A stretch of DNA of 64,000 bases from Notolepis coatsorum (GCA_963971535.1 OZ020589.1:72059520-72123519), one strand, 5' to 3'; shown: positions 1 to 11,097, counted from the first letter of the stretch. Notes: generated by a model from the letters alone, not told the origin. Numbers and translations: made by a program.

Positions 1-1514
1 CAGCATCACACCTGGACAAGAGGCAGGGGAACTATGTGAGAATGCTATTCATCGACTACAGCTCGGCATTCAATACCATAGTCCCCTCCATACTCATAGC
101 CAAGCTCAGGGACCTGGGCTTGGGCTATGACCTCTGCCAGTGGGTCTTGGACTTCCTGACTGGCAGACCCCAGGTGGTGAGAGCAGGCAACTGCACCTCC
201 TCATCCATCACCCTCAACATAGGGGCCCCCCAGGGCTGTGTTCTGAGTCCCCTCCTCTACTCCCTGTACACACACGACTGTGTGGCTCAGCGGAGTAGCA
301 ATACAATCGTCAAATTTGCTGACGACACAGTGGTGGTGGGCCTGATCTCTGCCAACGACGAGAGGGCCTACCTGGAAGAGGTCAAGGTCCTGGCGGGATG
401 GTGCCAGGAAAACAGCCTCTCCCTGAACGTCAGCAAAACAAAGGAGATGATTGTGGACTTCAGGAGGTCGGGGGTCAAGGACTACAGCCCCCTCAGCATC
501 GACGGGGCACCGGTTGAGAGAGTCAACAGCTTCAAGTACCTCGGAGCCTACATATCCGAGGACTTGACATGGACCACACACATTAACAGTGTGGTGAAGA
601 AGGCACGACAACGCCTCTACTTCCTCAGGCGCCTAAGGAAGTTCCAAGTCAGCCAGAAGATCCTTAAGAACTTCTACTCATGTACAATAGAGAGCATCTT
701 GACCGGCAACATCACCTCCTGGTTTGGGAATAGCACTGCAAAAGACCGAAGCAGACTACAAAGAGTGACACGTTCAGCCGAACGCACAATTGGAGGGGGG
801 CTCCCCACCCTCCAGAACATTTACTACAAGCGTTGCAAGGGCAAGGCTAAGAGAATCATTAAAGACTCCAGTCACCCGAACAACTGCCTCTTTGAACTGC
901 TGCGGTCAGGCAAGCGATACCGGAGTCTCAAGGCGAGCACAGAAAGACTCAGAAGTAGCTTCTATCCCCAGGCCATCAGGCTGCTAAACGAACAATGAAT
1001 GAACACTACACAACAACAACCACCAAACGCACATAGCACACACATCCACACGCACACACTCACTTTAAACAAACACACTGTAGCACCCACTCCACACACT
1101 TTATAGCACACACCCACTTTAAACAAACACACTGTAGCACCCACTCCCCACACTTTATATTTATGGATGAAGGATTGCACTACAACTCGTACACCTTACT
1201 GTAAATTGTACCTAAAATTGTACCTCATCCCATTTCTGCTTTGCACTAGATAGTACTGTACATTAGTACACTGCATAGTATTGTGTATTGTATATTATAT
1301 GGTAACTCAGAACATTGTACATATGTCTATACCGAACACTGTGACCTCATTTTCTTCTTCTAAATTCATGCTATATTATGTTATTATGTTATTTGATACT
1401 ATCTTGTCTAGCACAGTCTCTGGAGCGTAACAGTAAGAAGCATTTTGTATGAAAGTATTCTGTACTTCTGTATGACAACTATTAAAGAACTTGAACTTGA
1501 ACTTGAACTTGACT
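1..1514 (+). mobile_element. 3' part of a CR1/L2/Rex-like LINE
   Basis: This is the 3' portion of a non-LTR retrotransposon that enters from the left edge. It holds the end of the RT reading frame (to 998), then a roughly 500-bp 3' UTR and a tail of repeated TTGAAC units at about 1485-1514. Short microsatellite-like tails of this kind are typical of CR1/L2-clade LINEs. Within the UTR a roughly 50-bp block containing CACTTTAAACAAACACACTG is present twice (about 1061-1110 and 1112-1160). Clade placement is from the protein motifs and tail and is not certain. Confidence 0.85.
3..998 (+). CDS. LINE reverse transcriptase, C-terminal part
   Basis: The frame is open from the window edge to the TGA at 996-998, so the start lies outside. 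It encodes the palm and thumb of a LINE reverse transcriptase, which copies element RNA into DNA at a nicked target. Visible motifs are [11 protein letters not shown] (palm A), [20 protein letters not shown], and FADDT, a variant of the catalytic YADD box, followed by [11 protein letters not shown] and [14 protein letters not shown]. The end LLNEQ is the usual terminus of this family. No stops or frameshifts are seen across about 330 codons, so this copy is fairly young or was recently active. The same family occurs as relics at 29140-29628, 32935-33180 and 35770-37300. Confidence 0.88.
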   Translation, partial: ASHLDKRQGNYVRMLFIDYSSAFNTIVPSILIAKLRDLGLGYDLCQWVLDFLTGRPQVVRAGNCTSSSITLNIGAPQGCVLSPLLYSLYTHDCVAQRSSNTIVKFADDTVVVGLISANDERAYLEEVKVLAGWCQENSLSLNVSKTKEMIVDFRRSGVKDYSPLSIDGAPVERVNSFKYLGAYISEDLTWTTHINSVVKKARQRLYFLRRLRKFQVSQKILKNFYSCTIESILTGNITSWFGNSTAKDRSRLQRVTRSAERTIGGGLPTLQNIYYKRCKGKAKRIIKDSSHPNNCLFELLRSGKRYRSLKASTERLRSSFYPQAIRLLNEQ

Positions 1515-1612
1515 AATTCATATTAGAGATTTATCAGAATGAAAGATTTAAAGTCTTTGATGCCGCCTGTAAATATCAGGCTACAAATTTTCTTTTCTTT
1601 TTCTTTTTCTTT
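1511..1612 (+). repeat. direct repeat, copy 1
   Basis: About 100 bp starting GACTAATTCATATTAGAG and ending in a TTTTC-rich tract recurs at 2146-2246 with only a few differences. The two copies are 635 bp apart and bracket a SINE. The origin is not clear; it could be a local duplication or the ends of an older element. Confidence 0.8.
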
Positions 1613-1874
1613 CTGGCTTCATTATAATTAATAATAATAATTTAGGACCTGCTCAGAGGTCATCAATCGGCACACATGCGATGCATGCATGCAATTCGTA
1701 TCTGCGATTAACCCATCCCGTCGTCCTTCCCCCCCAAGGGCAGCCGGGAGCAGACAGGCGTCAACGTGAGCCGCGCCAGGGGACCAATCCAAGTGCTCCT
1801 GTCCGTCTTCGTCAAGGACGCCACAGCGTTAGCGATCTATTGTTGTGCATGTTTTTCCATTGGGTTTATCTTAT

Positions 1875-2048
1875 CGGGGGGGAAACCCTTGCGAGCACGG
1901 GGAGAACATGCAAACTCCACACAGAAAGGCCTGGGAGATACCCCACCTGGGTAACTGGCATCATGGAAACCTGGTCCCCAAGCGGGAATCGAACCCTGGA
2001 CCTTCTTGCTGTGAGGTGACAGTGTTAACCACTACACCACCGTGCCGC
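1875..2048 (-). mobile_element. tRNA-derived SINE (minus strand)
   Basis: Read on the minus strand, this begins at 2048 with GCGGCACGGTGGTGTAGTGG and carries a pol III A box TGGTGTAGTGG (2029-2039) and a B box GGTTCGATTCC (1985-1995). It continues through the block complementary to GGGGAGAACATGCAAACTCC. That combination is a widespread fish SINE type; it is non-coding and depends on LINE enzymes for movement. The boundary toward 1690-1875 is uncertain, because GC-rich sequence of unknown origin precedes it there. Confidence 0.75.
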
Positions 2049-2145
2049 TATAATGTTACATGCTGTTGTGTTTACATTCTGAATGCTGTAGCGTAAATGC
2101 GTCACTTCCGGTAGCACCTACGTGCGTACGTCACGTTAATACCGT

Positions 2146-2246
2146 GACTAATTCATAGTAGAGATTTATCAGAATGAAAGATTTAAAGTCTTTGATGCCG
2201 CCTGTAAATTTCAGGCTACAAACTTTCTTTTCTTTTTCTTTCTCTA
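2146..2246 (+). repeat. direct repeat, copy 2
   Basis: Second copy of the roughly 100-bp repeat at 1511-1612. It differs by a handful of substitutions, for example TAGTAG for TATTAG near the start. Confidence 0.8.
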
Positions 2247-2379
2247 AGAATACAGACAGAGCTTTGAGTTTATAGTGAATTCCCATAGACATGCCAGGTA
2301 CTGCTGGGACATGCTGGGATTTAGTTTTGTGTTATGTATTTATGTTATGTTGTGTGTGTGTACTTGAATGTATGTCGCT

Positions 2380-2855
2380 TGTTACATTCAAGCCTAAAAT
2401 ATGGCTCGTCAAGGCCTTGAATGCGACGTGGTGGACACAGGACACTGGACAAAAGTTTATCAAAAATAACTATTTATTTACAACTAACTAAATGGACAGA
2501 AATAGTGGGAGCTGGGTGTTCCAGTCTCCAAAGTTAAATAACAAAACTATAGGCAAAAGGAAGAACAAGCCGAATGTACAACAAAACAATGAGAGCAGGT
2601 GAGACGCTGGAGAGCTGAGACATCTCCTGTGAAGTGGGGGAGACTTGACAACTGCTCCCTGCACTGCATTTGTAGGGCGTGGTGCCTCATCACCACACCT
2701 GTGATGAATTAGAAGGGCGGCCATTTTAATAACAAAAACAGGAAGAAAGAGTGTGTCAATTAAACCACCAATTAGTGACAGCACACTTAACCACAATGTG
2801 AATATGCACCACAGACAGTAAGTATCCCTCCACCATGTGAAAGTAATACGTAACA
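2380..2855 (-). repeat. 3' LTR of the gag-protease element
   Basis: Long terminal repeat of 476 bp with terminal inverted bases TGTTA/TAACA. On the minus strand it contains AATAAA within GTAAATAAATAG (complement of about 2471-2482), a plausible polyadenylation signal. It nearly matches 7096-7570. Confidence 0.93.
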
Positions 2856-3082
2856 CCCCCACACCGAAGATTTATGTTCTTCTCCCAACCATAGCCCAAA
2901 GAAACCATCACCAAGAGAATGAACATAAATAAATAAGGGGATACTTACCAACCTTACCAAAAAAAATTGCAACCACACACTCAACATGTGCAGCGCCTGT
3001 ACTGTGTTGAGTGTGAGCCCCGGTCAAGAGTCACACTCAACTGTACATAAAAAATTAATAGCGACCCACAGCCCATGAGTCA

Positions 3083-6079
3083 CTACCACAAAGCGATAAC
3101 GGGTCGGCCCCTGTCGAACACGACCCTTAACTCCGTCGAATGCTCCCTACTGAGGAACACTCGACACCGTTGCTCAGCACAAACAACCTCGTCCTGACAC
3201 CCGCTCAAGCGAGACCCCTCCAAAATGTACCCAGCTGGGCCCGGATGGAGCGGAGCCGGTGGAAACATCTGGGCAACTAAACCCCACTCAGCCCCTACTG
3301 AGGCGCAAGGCCTAGAAGATAATCCACCCACCAACACATCACCACCAAACAAAAAACTCACGACAACAGGTCCCTCCGCCGATACAGACCTGACAAACAG
3401 AGACAACAAACTGGAGTCAGCATGAGACAGCAGCTCACTGCGCTCAGGACAGAAAACAGGAAAACAAAATACAGGCTCCACATCAACAGGCCGCTCCACC
3501 GACACCGACCTGTCAAAAGGAGACAGCAAACTGGAATCACACACTTGAGAAAAAACAAACTCATCGCGCTCCGGACAACCAACAGGAAAACTATCAGCAC
3601 ACACCCCTGGTACCATCACAGCGCCCGTCTCCTCCCCACCTGGCACTGTCAGTACAGGAGACTGTACTGAGGGCTCTACCCCCGATAGCTGTACAGGAGA
3701 CTGTGAGTCACGAACAGCCAGAGCAGGATGTACCGCCTCAGGCACGTCCTCACCATCCCTGGAACAGAGCAACATCACTTCAGGCACAAAAATATCTGGA
3801 GTACCACCCAAAATGGTGTCACAAAAAATACCATGGTCAGGATCCAAAATGGCGCCACAAAAATTAGGACTGTCACGAGCAAAATGGTTGCCACCCATTA
3901 GACAAGGTTGTGAAGACTGCCCCTGCTGTACAGGACACAGGTAACTAGGTTGACAAGCATACCTAGCATACCCAGCGCCTGGCAGAGAGTCAGTGTGGTC
4001 ACGTGAAGCAATATCAGAACCAATAACTGACATACTGGGATCATCACCGCTGACAACTGAGACATCATGAACATTAGAGCTATAGGAAGGCTGGCAGCCT
4101 AATTCTGGCCTTGTAGCCTCTTTAACCAGAACGGTGCCACATGAAACATCAGAAACACCAGCAGAAATGGTGCCACATGAATCAGTAACATCCTCCTCAC
4201 TCACATCCCCCTCATTCTCCTCCTCCAATTCGTCTGTGGCCTCAGCCACCGTACAGGCTGGGAAGCCCACGAGATACTGCTCCGCCACTGGAGTATCTGG
4301 CACGCATGTCACCTCCGGTTTCACCAGTACTCTACCTCCAGCCAAGTCATTGCCCAAGAGCAACGTTACCCCCTGCATAGGGAGTTTGCCAGCCGTCACT
4401 CCGATCACCACTGGTCCTGACACTAGGGCACAATCAAGAAAGACATTATGCAGCGGCACATTCATCATGTGCATTCCAAAAGCCTCAATAACAACCCCTG
4501 CACCCAACTCAGAGTGGTGCGTAAAGGGCAGGACACTACTTTGCACAAAAGATTGGGATGCGCCAGTATCACGGAGAATTGTCACCGGTACTTTAGGACC
4601 CCCCTCTGTCAATGAAACAAACCCTTTACTCCTGAAAGGTGTGTAAAGGTCATCCACTCCTTTGCCATTTAGTGGAGACAGAACAGGGTTACGTACAGGT
4701 GTATTTATCAACATCACTGGTCTGGGTGGGTTAGACGGGCGCTTTTCCGGGTGCAAACGATAACAATTTCCCATCACATGTCCTGCACTCCCACAATTCT
4801 GGCACTTCCGGGCATCATCGCTTCCCCATGCCCCATTAAACTTACCACTACCCCCAGCACTGGACCCTGCAGGCCTATTAGGAGTCCATTTTGGCCTCCC
4901 CTCATCATGCACAGGATAATGCTGTCTCTCAAAAGACGTCCTGTGGGTCAAAACATACTCATCAGCCAGGACCGCTGCTGCTGAACAGGTCCTGACTTTC
5001 CTCTCATTTAAGTACATAGCAATATCCTCAGACACGCCATACACCTTGAATTCCTCTAATAAGATTAGGTCCCTAATCTCCTCCACTGTGGTGACCTTTT
5101 CTGCTGCACACCACCGGTCAAAAAGCAACCGCTTTTCCCTCACAAACTCCACAAAAGACTGAGAGTTCTGTTTCCTCAAATTGCGAAATTTCTGGCGGTA
5201 AGCCTCAGGGACCAATTCATAGGCTTTAAGGATAGCCTGTTTCACCAAAGCATAATCTTTATTATCAGGATACATCGACGCATACACGATCTGTGCCTTA
5301 CCGCGCAAAGCACTCTGCATGAGGATAGTCCATTTATCTGCTGGCCAGCCGCAACTGCCAGCTATGTCCTCAAATAATAAAAAAAAACTATCGACGTCCC
5401 TTTCCAAAAAAAACGGAACCATGCTTTTCTGCCTAGCCATATCAAAACCCGGCTCCCGATGCACACGTATAGCACCAGCACCACCCGCATTACGCATCGC
5501 CATCTCCCGGTCATATCCTGCCTGGGCGCGTACCTCCTGTGCCACCTCAATAGCTTCCTGGGCCTGGGCAGCAGCTGCTCTTCTCACCCCAGCAGCCTCC
5601 TCAATAGCCTCCTGGGCCTGGGCAGCAGCTGCTCTTCTCACCTCACTAGCTTCAATAGCCACCCTGGCTGTAGCCGCTGCTGTAGCTGCTGTAGCTGCTG
5701 CTGTAGCTGCTGCTGTAGCTGCTGCTGTAGCTGCTGCTGTAGCTGCTGCAGCTGCTCTCCGTATCTCACTAGCTTCAAGGTCCTCACGGTCTGCCTTGTT
5801 AACAGCTGCAAGCTCACGCGCTGTTCTAAGCTCCACATCTCGCCCACGCGGTAGCTCAAAGCCTTCTCCCTCCTCCTCCAGAGTTCTACCTGCAGCCACA
5901 CCAAAAACCTTCAGTGTACTCAGTTCCTCAATTAATTGACCTACCAAGTTCTCCTTTTTCTGGCCTGCATCGAGGTCTATTGAAAACCTTGCTGCCACCT
6001 GTAGTAACTCATCCTTTGATTTTTTTTTTACCTTAGCCAGTGTTGGCTCTGCAATAAAGTCATCAATGTCCAACGTCAT
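3083..6079 (-). CDS. gag-pro: gag-protease polyprotein of LTR retrotransposon, 998 aa, no pol
   Basis: This single open frame encodes a capsid-type Gag and a retropepsin. Residues 1-90 are charged. Residues about 105-200 are extremely alanine-rich, encoded by repeated GCTGCTGTAGCT-type triplets, with a repeated block EVRRAAAAQAQEAIEEA. A capsid-like domain (about 215-385) contains FFLLFEDIAGSCGWPADKW. A CCHC zinc knuckle CQNCGSAGHVMGNC lies at 426-439, and a protease active site DTGAS at 504-508. In autonomous relatives RT would follow the protease. Here about 380 residues of acidic, Ser/Val/Cys-rich sequence follow instead, with an internal duplication of a CPER...DSSLLS..RSVS block, and the frame then stops. 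The unbroken frame and near-identical LTRs argue against simple decay. Confidence 0.88.
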   Translation of the reverse strand: MTLDIDDFIAEPTLAKVKKKSKDELLQVAARFSIDLDAGQKKENLVGQLIEELSTLKVFGVAAGRTLEEEGEGFELPRGRDVELRTARELAAVNKADREDLEASEIRRAAAAATAAATAAATAAATAAATAATAAATARVAIEASEVRRAAAAQAQEAIEEAAGVRRAAAAQAQEAIEVAQEVRAQAGYDREMAMRNAGGAGAIRVHREPGFDMARQKSMVPFFLERDVDSFFLLFEDIAGSCGWPADKWTILMQSALRGKAQIVYASMYPDNKDYALVKQAILKAYELVPEAYRQKFRNLRKQNSQSFVEFVREKRLLFDRWCAAEKVTTVEEIRDLILLEEFKVYGVSEDIAMYLNERKVRTCSAAAVLADEYVLTHRTSFERQHYPVHDEGRPKWTPNRPAGSSAGGSGKFNGAWGSDDARKCQNCGSAGHVMGNCYRLHPEKRPSNPPRPVMLINTPVRNPVLSPLNGKGVDDLYTPFRSKGFVSLTEGGPKVPVTILRDTGASQSFVQSSVLPFTHHSELGAGVVIEAFGMHMMNVPLHNVFLDCALVSGPVVIGVTAGKLPMQGVTLLLGNDLAGGRVLVKPEVTCVPDTPVAEQYLVGFPACTVAEATDELEEENEGDVSEEDVTDSCGTISAGVSDVSCGTVLVKEATRPELGCQPSYSSNVHDVSVVSGDDPSMSVIGSDIASRDHTDSLPGAGYARYACQPSYLCPVQQGQSSQPCLMGGNHFARDSPNFCGAILDPDHGIFCDTILGGTPDIFVPEVMLLCSRDGEDVPEAVHPALAVRDSQSPVQLSGVEPSVQSPVLTVPGGEETGAVMVPGVCADSFPVGCPERDEFVFSQVCDSSLLSPFDRSVSVERPVDVEPVFCFPVFCPERSELLSHADSSLLSLFVRSVSAEGPVVVSFLFGGDVLVGGLSSRPCASVGAEWGLVAQMFPPAPLHPGPAGYILEGSRLSGCQDEVVCAEQRCRVFLSREHSTELRVVFDRGRPVIALW

Positions 6080-7060
6080 TGTCTATTATCCACAGTAAAC
6101 GACAACAAACGAATACAACAATATTAATTACTAATAAAGTAATTAATCAACCAATTAATTAATTACTAATACAAGGCAATACTACAATTAATCCACAACA
6201 AGGGATATAGTTCAGTATCCAAAACACAAGCAACTCACCCACCGTTCCTACGACCTGGGGTTCAAACTCCAATTTCCCTGTATCCACAAAAAGGTGTAGC
6301 ACGTAATTAAATGACAGTGATTGAAGATACACGGCATAACACAGCACGCAATCAAACTCACAAGCAGTAGTTCAAAACACTGCATTTTATGTTAGCACGC
6401 AAAACAAATCACTGTATTTAAGACACACGGCATAACACATACTGGATCAAAAGGCCAAGCTCAATAATGCACACAGATCCTATACTAGAGAATCACAGCA
6501 GACACTGCTACTGGACACTAGCTACAGGCCTCTGCTGAGACGAACCACCCACAAGACTAACCCTGTGGTAGGCATTTATCCCAAAATACTGGAACAAACG
6601 CTCTTCAGTAACAAACCAAGTGAGGCAAACCCCCTTGTGTTACTCAACAAACAAATTCAACAAACACATTCTAATAATCCAAACAGGTGCTCCATACAAT
6701 CTGATTTGACTCACAAATAGCTTCTAAAACCTATACTGCAGTCAAAAGAAGGACTGCTAGGCCCACCACATGTCTAATCTAACAAAAACACTTACATCAG
6801 GTCCTAACACACTAATTACATTTCCCGGCCCCCTAACCTACCTATACTGAAAGCTAATGCACTGTAGACCTAGCTTTCTTCAACCACACCTGCTACCAGC
6901 CAAAGATCATATACCAATCACTTCTTTGACTGCCCCAGGAGTACGTGGTACACAGGAGGCTAACAACAGCCAGAAAACAATGAAATTATTTACCTGTGGT
7001 GTCCACTAAACTAAATATTTTAAAGCATACCAGTAGTCAAATCAAATTATAAACAAGAGC
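6080..7060 (-). other. leader of the gag-protease element
   Basis: About 1 kb lies between the splice-donor-like site behind the primer-binding site and the gag start. No reading frame of note is seen. AT-rich sequence precedes the start codon. TTAATTGTAG on the minus strand (about 6180-6190) could serve as a splice acceptor for a leader intron, but this is inference. Confidence 0.5.
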
Positions 7061-7095
7061 ATACTTACCTGTTTGAAGACCGGCTAGAGCCCCCA
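7061..7095 (-). promoter_or_regulatory. primer-binding site and splice-donor-like site
   Basis: Immediately inside the 5' LTR the minus strand reads TGGGGGCTCTAGCCGG. The first nine bases match the proline-tRNA primer site used by many retroelements, and then it diverges. About 25 bases further is CAG/GTAAGTAT, a full-consensus 5' splice site (GTAAGTAT is the complement of 7061-7068). The tRNA identity is uncertain. Confidence 0.6.
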
Positions 7096-7570
7096 TGTTA
7101 CATTCAAGCCTAAAATATGGCTCGTCAAGGCCTTGAATGCGACGTGGTGGACACAGGACACTGGACAAAAGTTTATCAAAAATAACTATTTATTTACAAC
7201 TAACTAAATGGACAGAAATAGTGGGAGCTGGGTGTTCCAGTCTCCAAAGTTAAATAACAAAACTATAGGCAAAAGGAAGAACAAGCCGAATGTACAACAA
7301 AACAATGAGAGCAGGTGAGACGCTGGAGAGCTGAGACATCTCCTGTGAAGTGGGGGAGACTTGACAACTGCTCCCTGCACTGCATTTGTAGGGCGTGGTG
7401 CCTCATCACCACACCTGTGATGAATTAGAAGGGCGGCCATTTTAATAACAAAAACAGGAAGAAACAGTGTGTCAATTAAACCACCAATTAGTGACAGCAC
7501 ACTTAACCACAATGTGAATATGCACCACAGACAGTAAGTATCCCTCCACCATGTGAAAGTATACATAACA
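7096..7570 (-). repeat. 5' LTR of the gag-protease element
   Basis: LTR of 475 bp, nearly identical to 2380-2855. In minus orientation this is the promoter-bearing copy. No strong TATA box was recognised. Confidence 0.93.
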
Positions 7571-7630
7571 TCGCTCTCCTGCTCCCTGCTCATTATCCAT
7601 TGTTCCTCCTTGCACAAGATTATATATCCT

Positions 7631-7662
<32 letters not shown>
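7631..7662 (+). repeat. poly-T run
   Basis: About 32 T residues directly precede the LINE that starts near 7664. It could be the A tail of a minus-strand retroposed copy or part of the LINE 5' junction. Confidence 0.7.
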
Positions 7663-7665
<3 letters not shown>

Positions 7666-7675
7666 CAACTCTGGT

Positions 7676-10153
7676 ATGATGAATACTTCTAAAGGTTTAA
7701 ATGTTATTCACCTGAATATAAGGAGTCTGTACCCCAAAATCGATCTACTTAGAGCTTGGCTTGTCTACAATAATCCCAGTGTAATTACTGTGTCTGAGAC
7801 ATGGTTGCATAGTGCAATCTCTGACAATGAAGTTGAACTTGACAACTATGTTCTGTACAGAGCTGATAGGGGTACTAGAGGTGGAGGAGTGGCTACATAT
7901 GTCAAATCAAATCTGACATCTGAGCTCCTCAGGCCAAGGGTAAACCCTATAAACTTTGAGTGTCTTTTTATTAAAATTTCTTTTCATGAAAATAAGCAGT
8001 TGACCATAGGAAATATTTATAGACCTCCTGATTCTCCCTCTGAATCTACAAATGATATATTATCCACCATTAACTCTTTAGATCGTCCAAATGAAATTAT
8101 TATCTTGGGTGACTTTAACATCAACTGGCTAGATCGATCATCCAGTAATGCTCGAAACCTATTTGGCAGTGTCAATTTAACTCAACTCATTAGTGAGCCT
8201 ACTAGAGTTGATACTAGATCCAAGTCCCTGCTAGATTGGATTCTCGTCTCACACCCGGACAGAATTTCAAACTCTGGTGTGTTACCTGATAGTTTCAGCG
8301 ACCATTCTATCATCTTCTGCATTTGGAAGATAAAGTTACCACGTCTACCACCAAAATTTATCAGGATAAGACAATGTAGGAATTTGAATATTGAGCACTT
8401 TATTCAAGATATAACATCTATAAATTGGGACAGGTTTAAATTGATTCCATTTGTTGAAGATGCATGGAATTTCTTCTACACTGAGCTTACTAATGTTATT
8501 GACCATCATGCTCCCTGGAAGATGCTCAAAGTAAAGGGTAGACACTTGCCCTGGATTAATAGTGAACTTATAAATCTGTATAAACAAAGAGATAAGGCTT
8601 GGGAAAAGCATCGTCTGACAAAGGATTCTGCCGACTTCATTGCATATAAACAAATACGGAACTTATGTACAACTAAAACAAGAAATGCTAAATCCAACTA
8701 TTTCAAAGATTGTTTAAGCAATGAATTTAGCAATCCAAAACAGTTTTGGAAAAGAATCAACAGCATTACTAAGAAGTCATCTATAAATCCCACTCATATT
8801 AGAATTAATAATGAAGTTGTCAATGATCCCTCCTCAATTGCACTTGCCTTTAATCAGCACTTTAATTCTGTCTGCAGACTCAAATTTAGTGACTCTTCAT
8901 ATTCCGATGTGCCTCTTAATAACACCAGATGCAACAGCTCTTTTTCCTTTAGAAGTATTCGTCCGCTTGATGTTCAGAAGATCATTGATGAATTAAGATT
9001 GGGTACTAGCTGTGGTTCAGATGGTATGGAGATCAAATTCATCAAACTTGCATCTCATGTATTATCATATCCTTTGTCTGATTTATTTAATTTATCTTTA
9101 ACAACTAATGAAACTCCATTAAGCTGGAAATGTGCAAAAGTCATTCCATTGCATAAAGGTGGTGATCCTTCTGATCTCAATAATTATAGACCAATATCAA
9201 TTATTAATAGTATAGCAAAAGTATTTGAAAAACTAATTTTTAATCAATTATCCCATTATGTTAATGATTCTCATATTTTATCACCATGCCAATCTGGTTT
9301 CAGGCCAAACTACTCCACAACTACAGCCCTTCTGAAGTTGACCAATGATGTTCACTCAGCAATGGACAATAACATGGTTACTGGTGCAATATTTATAGAT
9401 CTCACAAAGGCTTTTGATTTGGTTGATCATTATCTTCTTCTTGACAAACTGTGTGCTATTGGTGTCTCTAATAATTATTTACTTTGGTTCAATTCCTATC
9501 TCCACCAGAGACGTCAGTGTGTATCATATCAGGGTAAACAGTCTGATTTTTTGATTATGGATAAAGGTGTTCCTCAAGGATCATCTTTAGGACCATTATT
9601 ATTTTCTATATTTGTTAATGATCTCACCCTGATACCATCTGACTGTCTTACTCAATTGTATGCTGACGATACAGTGATTTATTCTTCTAAGTCTGATATT
9701 CAACAAATTCAGTACTCTTTACAGACTCATTTTGATGCTGTCCAGAAATGGTTATCTATTAACAAACTTTTATTAAATAAGAAGAAGTCCTATAGTATGC
9801 TGTTTGGTACTAGATCAAATCTAGTGCAAATATCAAATCAGTTGTCGATTAAGTTTCTAGATGATGCTCCTCTTGAAAATGTCGATGAATATAAGTATCT
9901 GGGTCTTTGGCTTGATTCTCAACTCACCTTCAAGTCACATATTGATGCTGTGATGAAGAAAACAAATTGTAGCCTGAGAATATTGTATCGTTCTATTAAC
10001 TGTTTTTCTCTTCAGGTTAGGAAAATAATCATTATACAGCTGGTACTTCCAATAATGGATTACGCAGACATAGTCTATCAAAACACCACACTAACAAATC
10101 TCCGTCCTTTAAATGTTACTTATAATAGTGTTTGCAGATTTATATTGAGGTGC
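7676..10153 (+). CDS. LINE ORF2: endonuclease and reverse transcriptase (interrupted)
   Basis: About 826 codons of the LINE polyprotein. The N-terminal APE-type endonuclease shows HLNIRSLYPKIDLL, SETWL, RGGGVATYV, GDFNINW and the terminal SDHSII box, which together form the DNA-nicking site. The RT follows, with KVIPLHKGGDPSDLNNYRP, SGFRPNYSTT, FIDLTKAFDLVDH, GVPQGSSLGPLLFSIFVNDL and the catalytic YADDT. The frame is open until the LTR element interrupts it after the codons for RFILR; the C-terminus resumes at 21603. The ATG at 7676 is the first in frame, but the domain starts right there, so the natural start may be missing. Confidence 0.9.
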
Positions 10154-10874
10154 TGTCGTATATTTATCTAAATAAAACCTGTAAATTTAACAATAGAAAT
10201 TATGCACATATATGAAATAGCAAAGAACTAGGTTATTTTCTCTTAGAAAAATAGAGACTCACAGCCATGCCAAATCACCTGTTAGGTTAACCATACATTT
10301 GAGTCAACAAGAAGGCTGTTAACTGGCCTCAGTCGAAATGGATCAAAATGACCCAGCATTACAGGAAGGATTAAAATCATCTAGCGGTTGATGGAAAAAG
10401 CCACAGGAGAACTCAGTCAAAAAGCTAACAGTGCACCCCTTCAGCCTTCACTTAGCAGTTATAGGAAAGGCCCAGAGTGCCATAAAGATAAAAAAAAACA
10501 GACCAAATGGCAAACAGATGAAACCTCTTTCCCCACACAACAAAGTGGGATGGAGGGCCCAATACTTAACTTTAAGGCCAACACCCGAGTTCTGTTTACT
10601 TTAGCTAAGCAGACCAAACAGGCCATTCTGTGATACCCACTGTTAGGTTGAGTGGGTACTATATTTCCATCTGTATGAGGGTCGCATTCAGGGACACTTG
10701 GGTAAATCATTCTAAAAGGAAACTAGTTCATATCCCCTCTGTAAGGTCACCTTGTAACGCTGTTTCGCAAGACCCAAATCACTGAGAGGGGAGACCTTCT
10801 AGCCAATAGGAAAGCAGGCTCTCTGGGGTGACGGCACTGGATGGCGCAAGGGCGGGGGGGGGTTCTCTCTTCTC

Positions 10875-10880
10875 TATAAA
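10875..10880 (+). promoter_or_regulatory. TATA box of the LTR promoter
   Basis: TATAAA in the context CTCTATAAAACC, 217 bp before the LTR AATAAA. The same site recurs at 21200-21205 in the 3' LTR. Confidence 0.7.
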
Positions 10881-11091
10881 ACCTACAGGTTGAATGATGG
10901 AGGTGAGACAGAGACACGGAGACACCGAGACGCAAAGAGACACGCAGAGAGAACGGAGAAGCAGAGACGGAGAATCCACCCCACCAGTTCGAGAATAAGA
11001 GACGCCACTAAGAAGCCCTCCGGGAAAAGCTGATTAGAGATAGAAAATAATTGATGCTGTGAACCAGATAATTTAAGCTGTTGGATATTCC

Positions 11092-11097
11092 AATAAA
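11092..11097 (+). terminator. polyadenylation signal in the LTR
   Basis: AATAAA in the context CCAATAAAACAACGG, repeated at 21417-21422 in the 3' LTR, where it would end the element transcript. Confidence 0.65.

Larger units (their letters stand above)
2375..7575 (-). mobile_element. complete Ty3-like LTR retrotransposon lacking pol
   Basis: The element spans 2380-7570 and is flanked by a 5-bp target duplication TCGCT (2375-2379 and 7571-7575). The LTRs (2380-2855 and 7096-7570) start TGTTA and end TAACA, and differ by about two substitutions and one indel over 475 bp, so the insertion is recent. Read on the minus strand, the order is 5' LTR, primer-binding site, about 1 kb leader, one gag-protease frame of 998 codons, about 230 bp, a G-rich tract (complement of 2856-2861), and the 3' LTR. 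No RT, RNase H or integrase is present. It must use enzymes from another element, so it is a non-autonomous derivative. Confidence 0.92.

Noticed and set aside
5319..5939. 206-codon plus-strand frame opposite the gag-protease gene
   Set aside because: Antisense shadow of the alanine-rich repeat; the minus-strand frame has the zinc knuckle and protease site.
7078..7095. Firm assignment of a proline-tRNA primer
   Set aside because: Only the first nine bases agree; the rest diverges.
10388..10633. 81-codon frame repeated at 20713-20958
   Set aside because: Both copies are LTR sequence; the repetition reflects the LTR pair, not a gene family.
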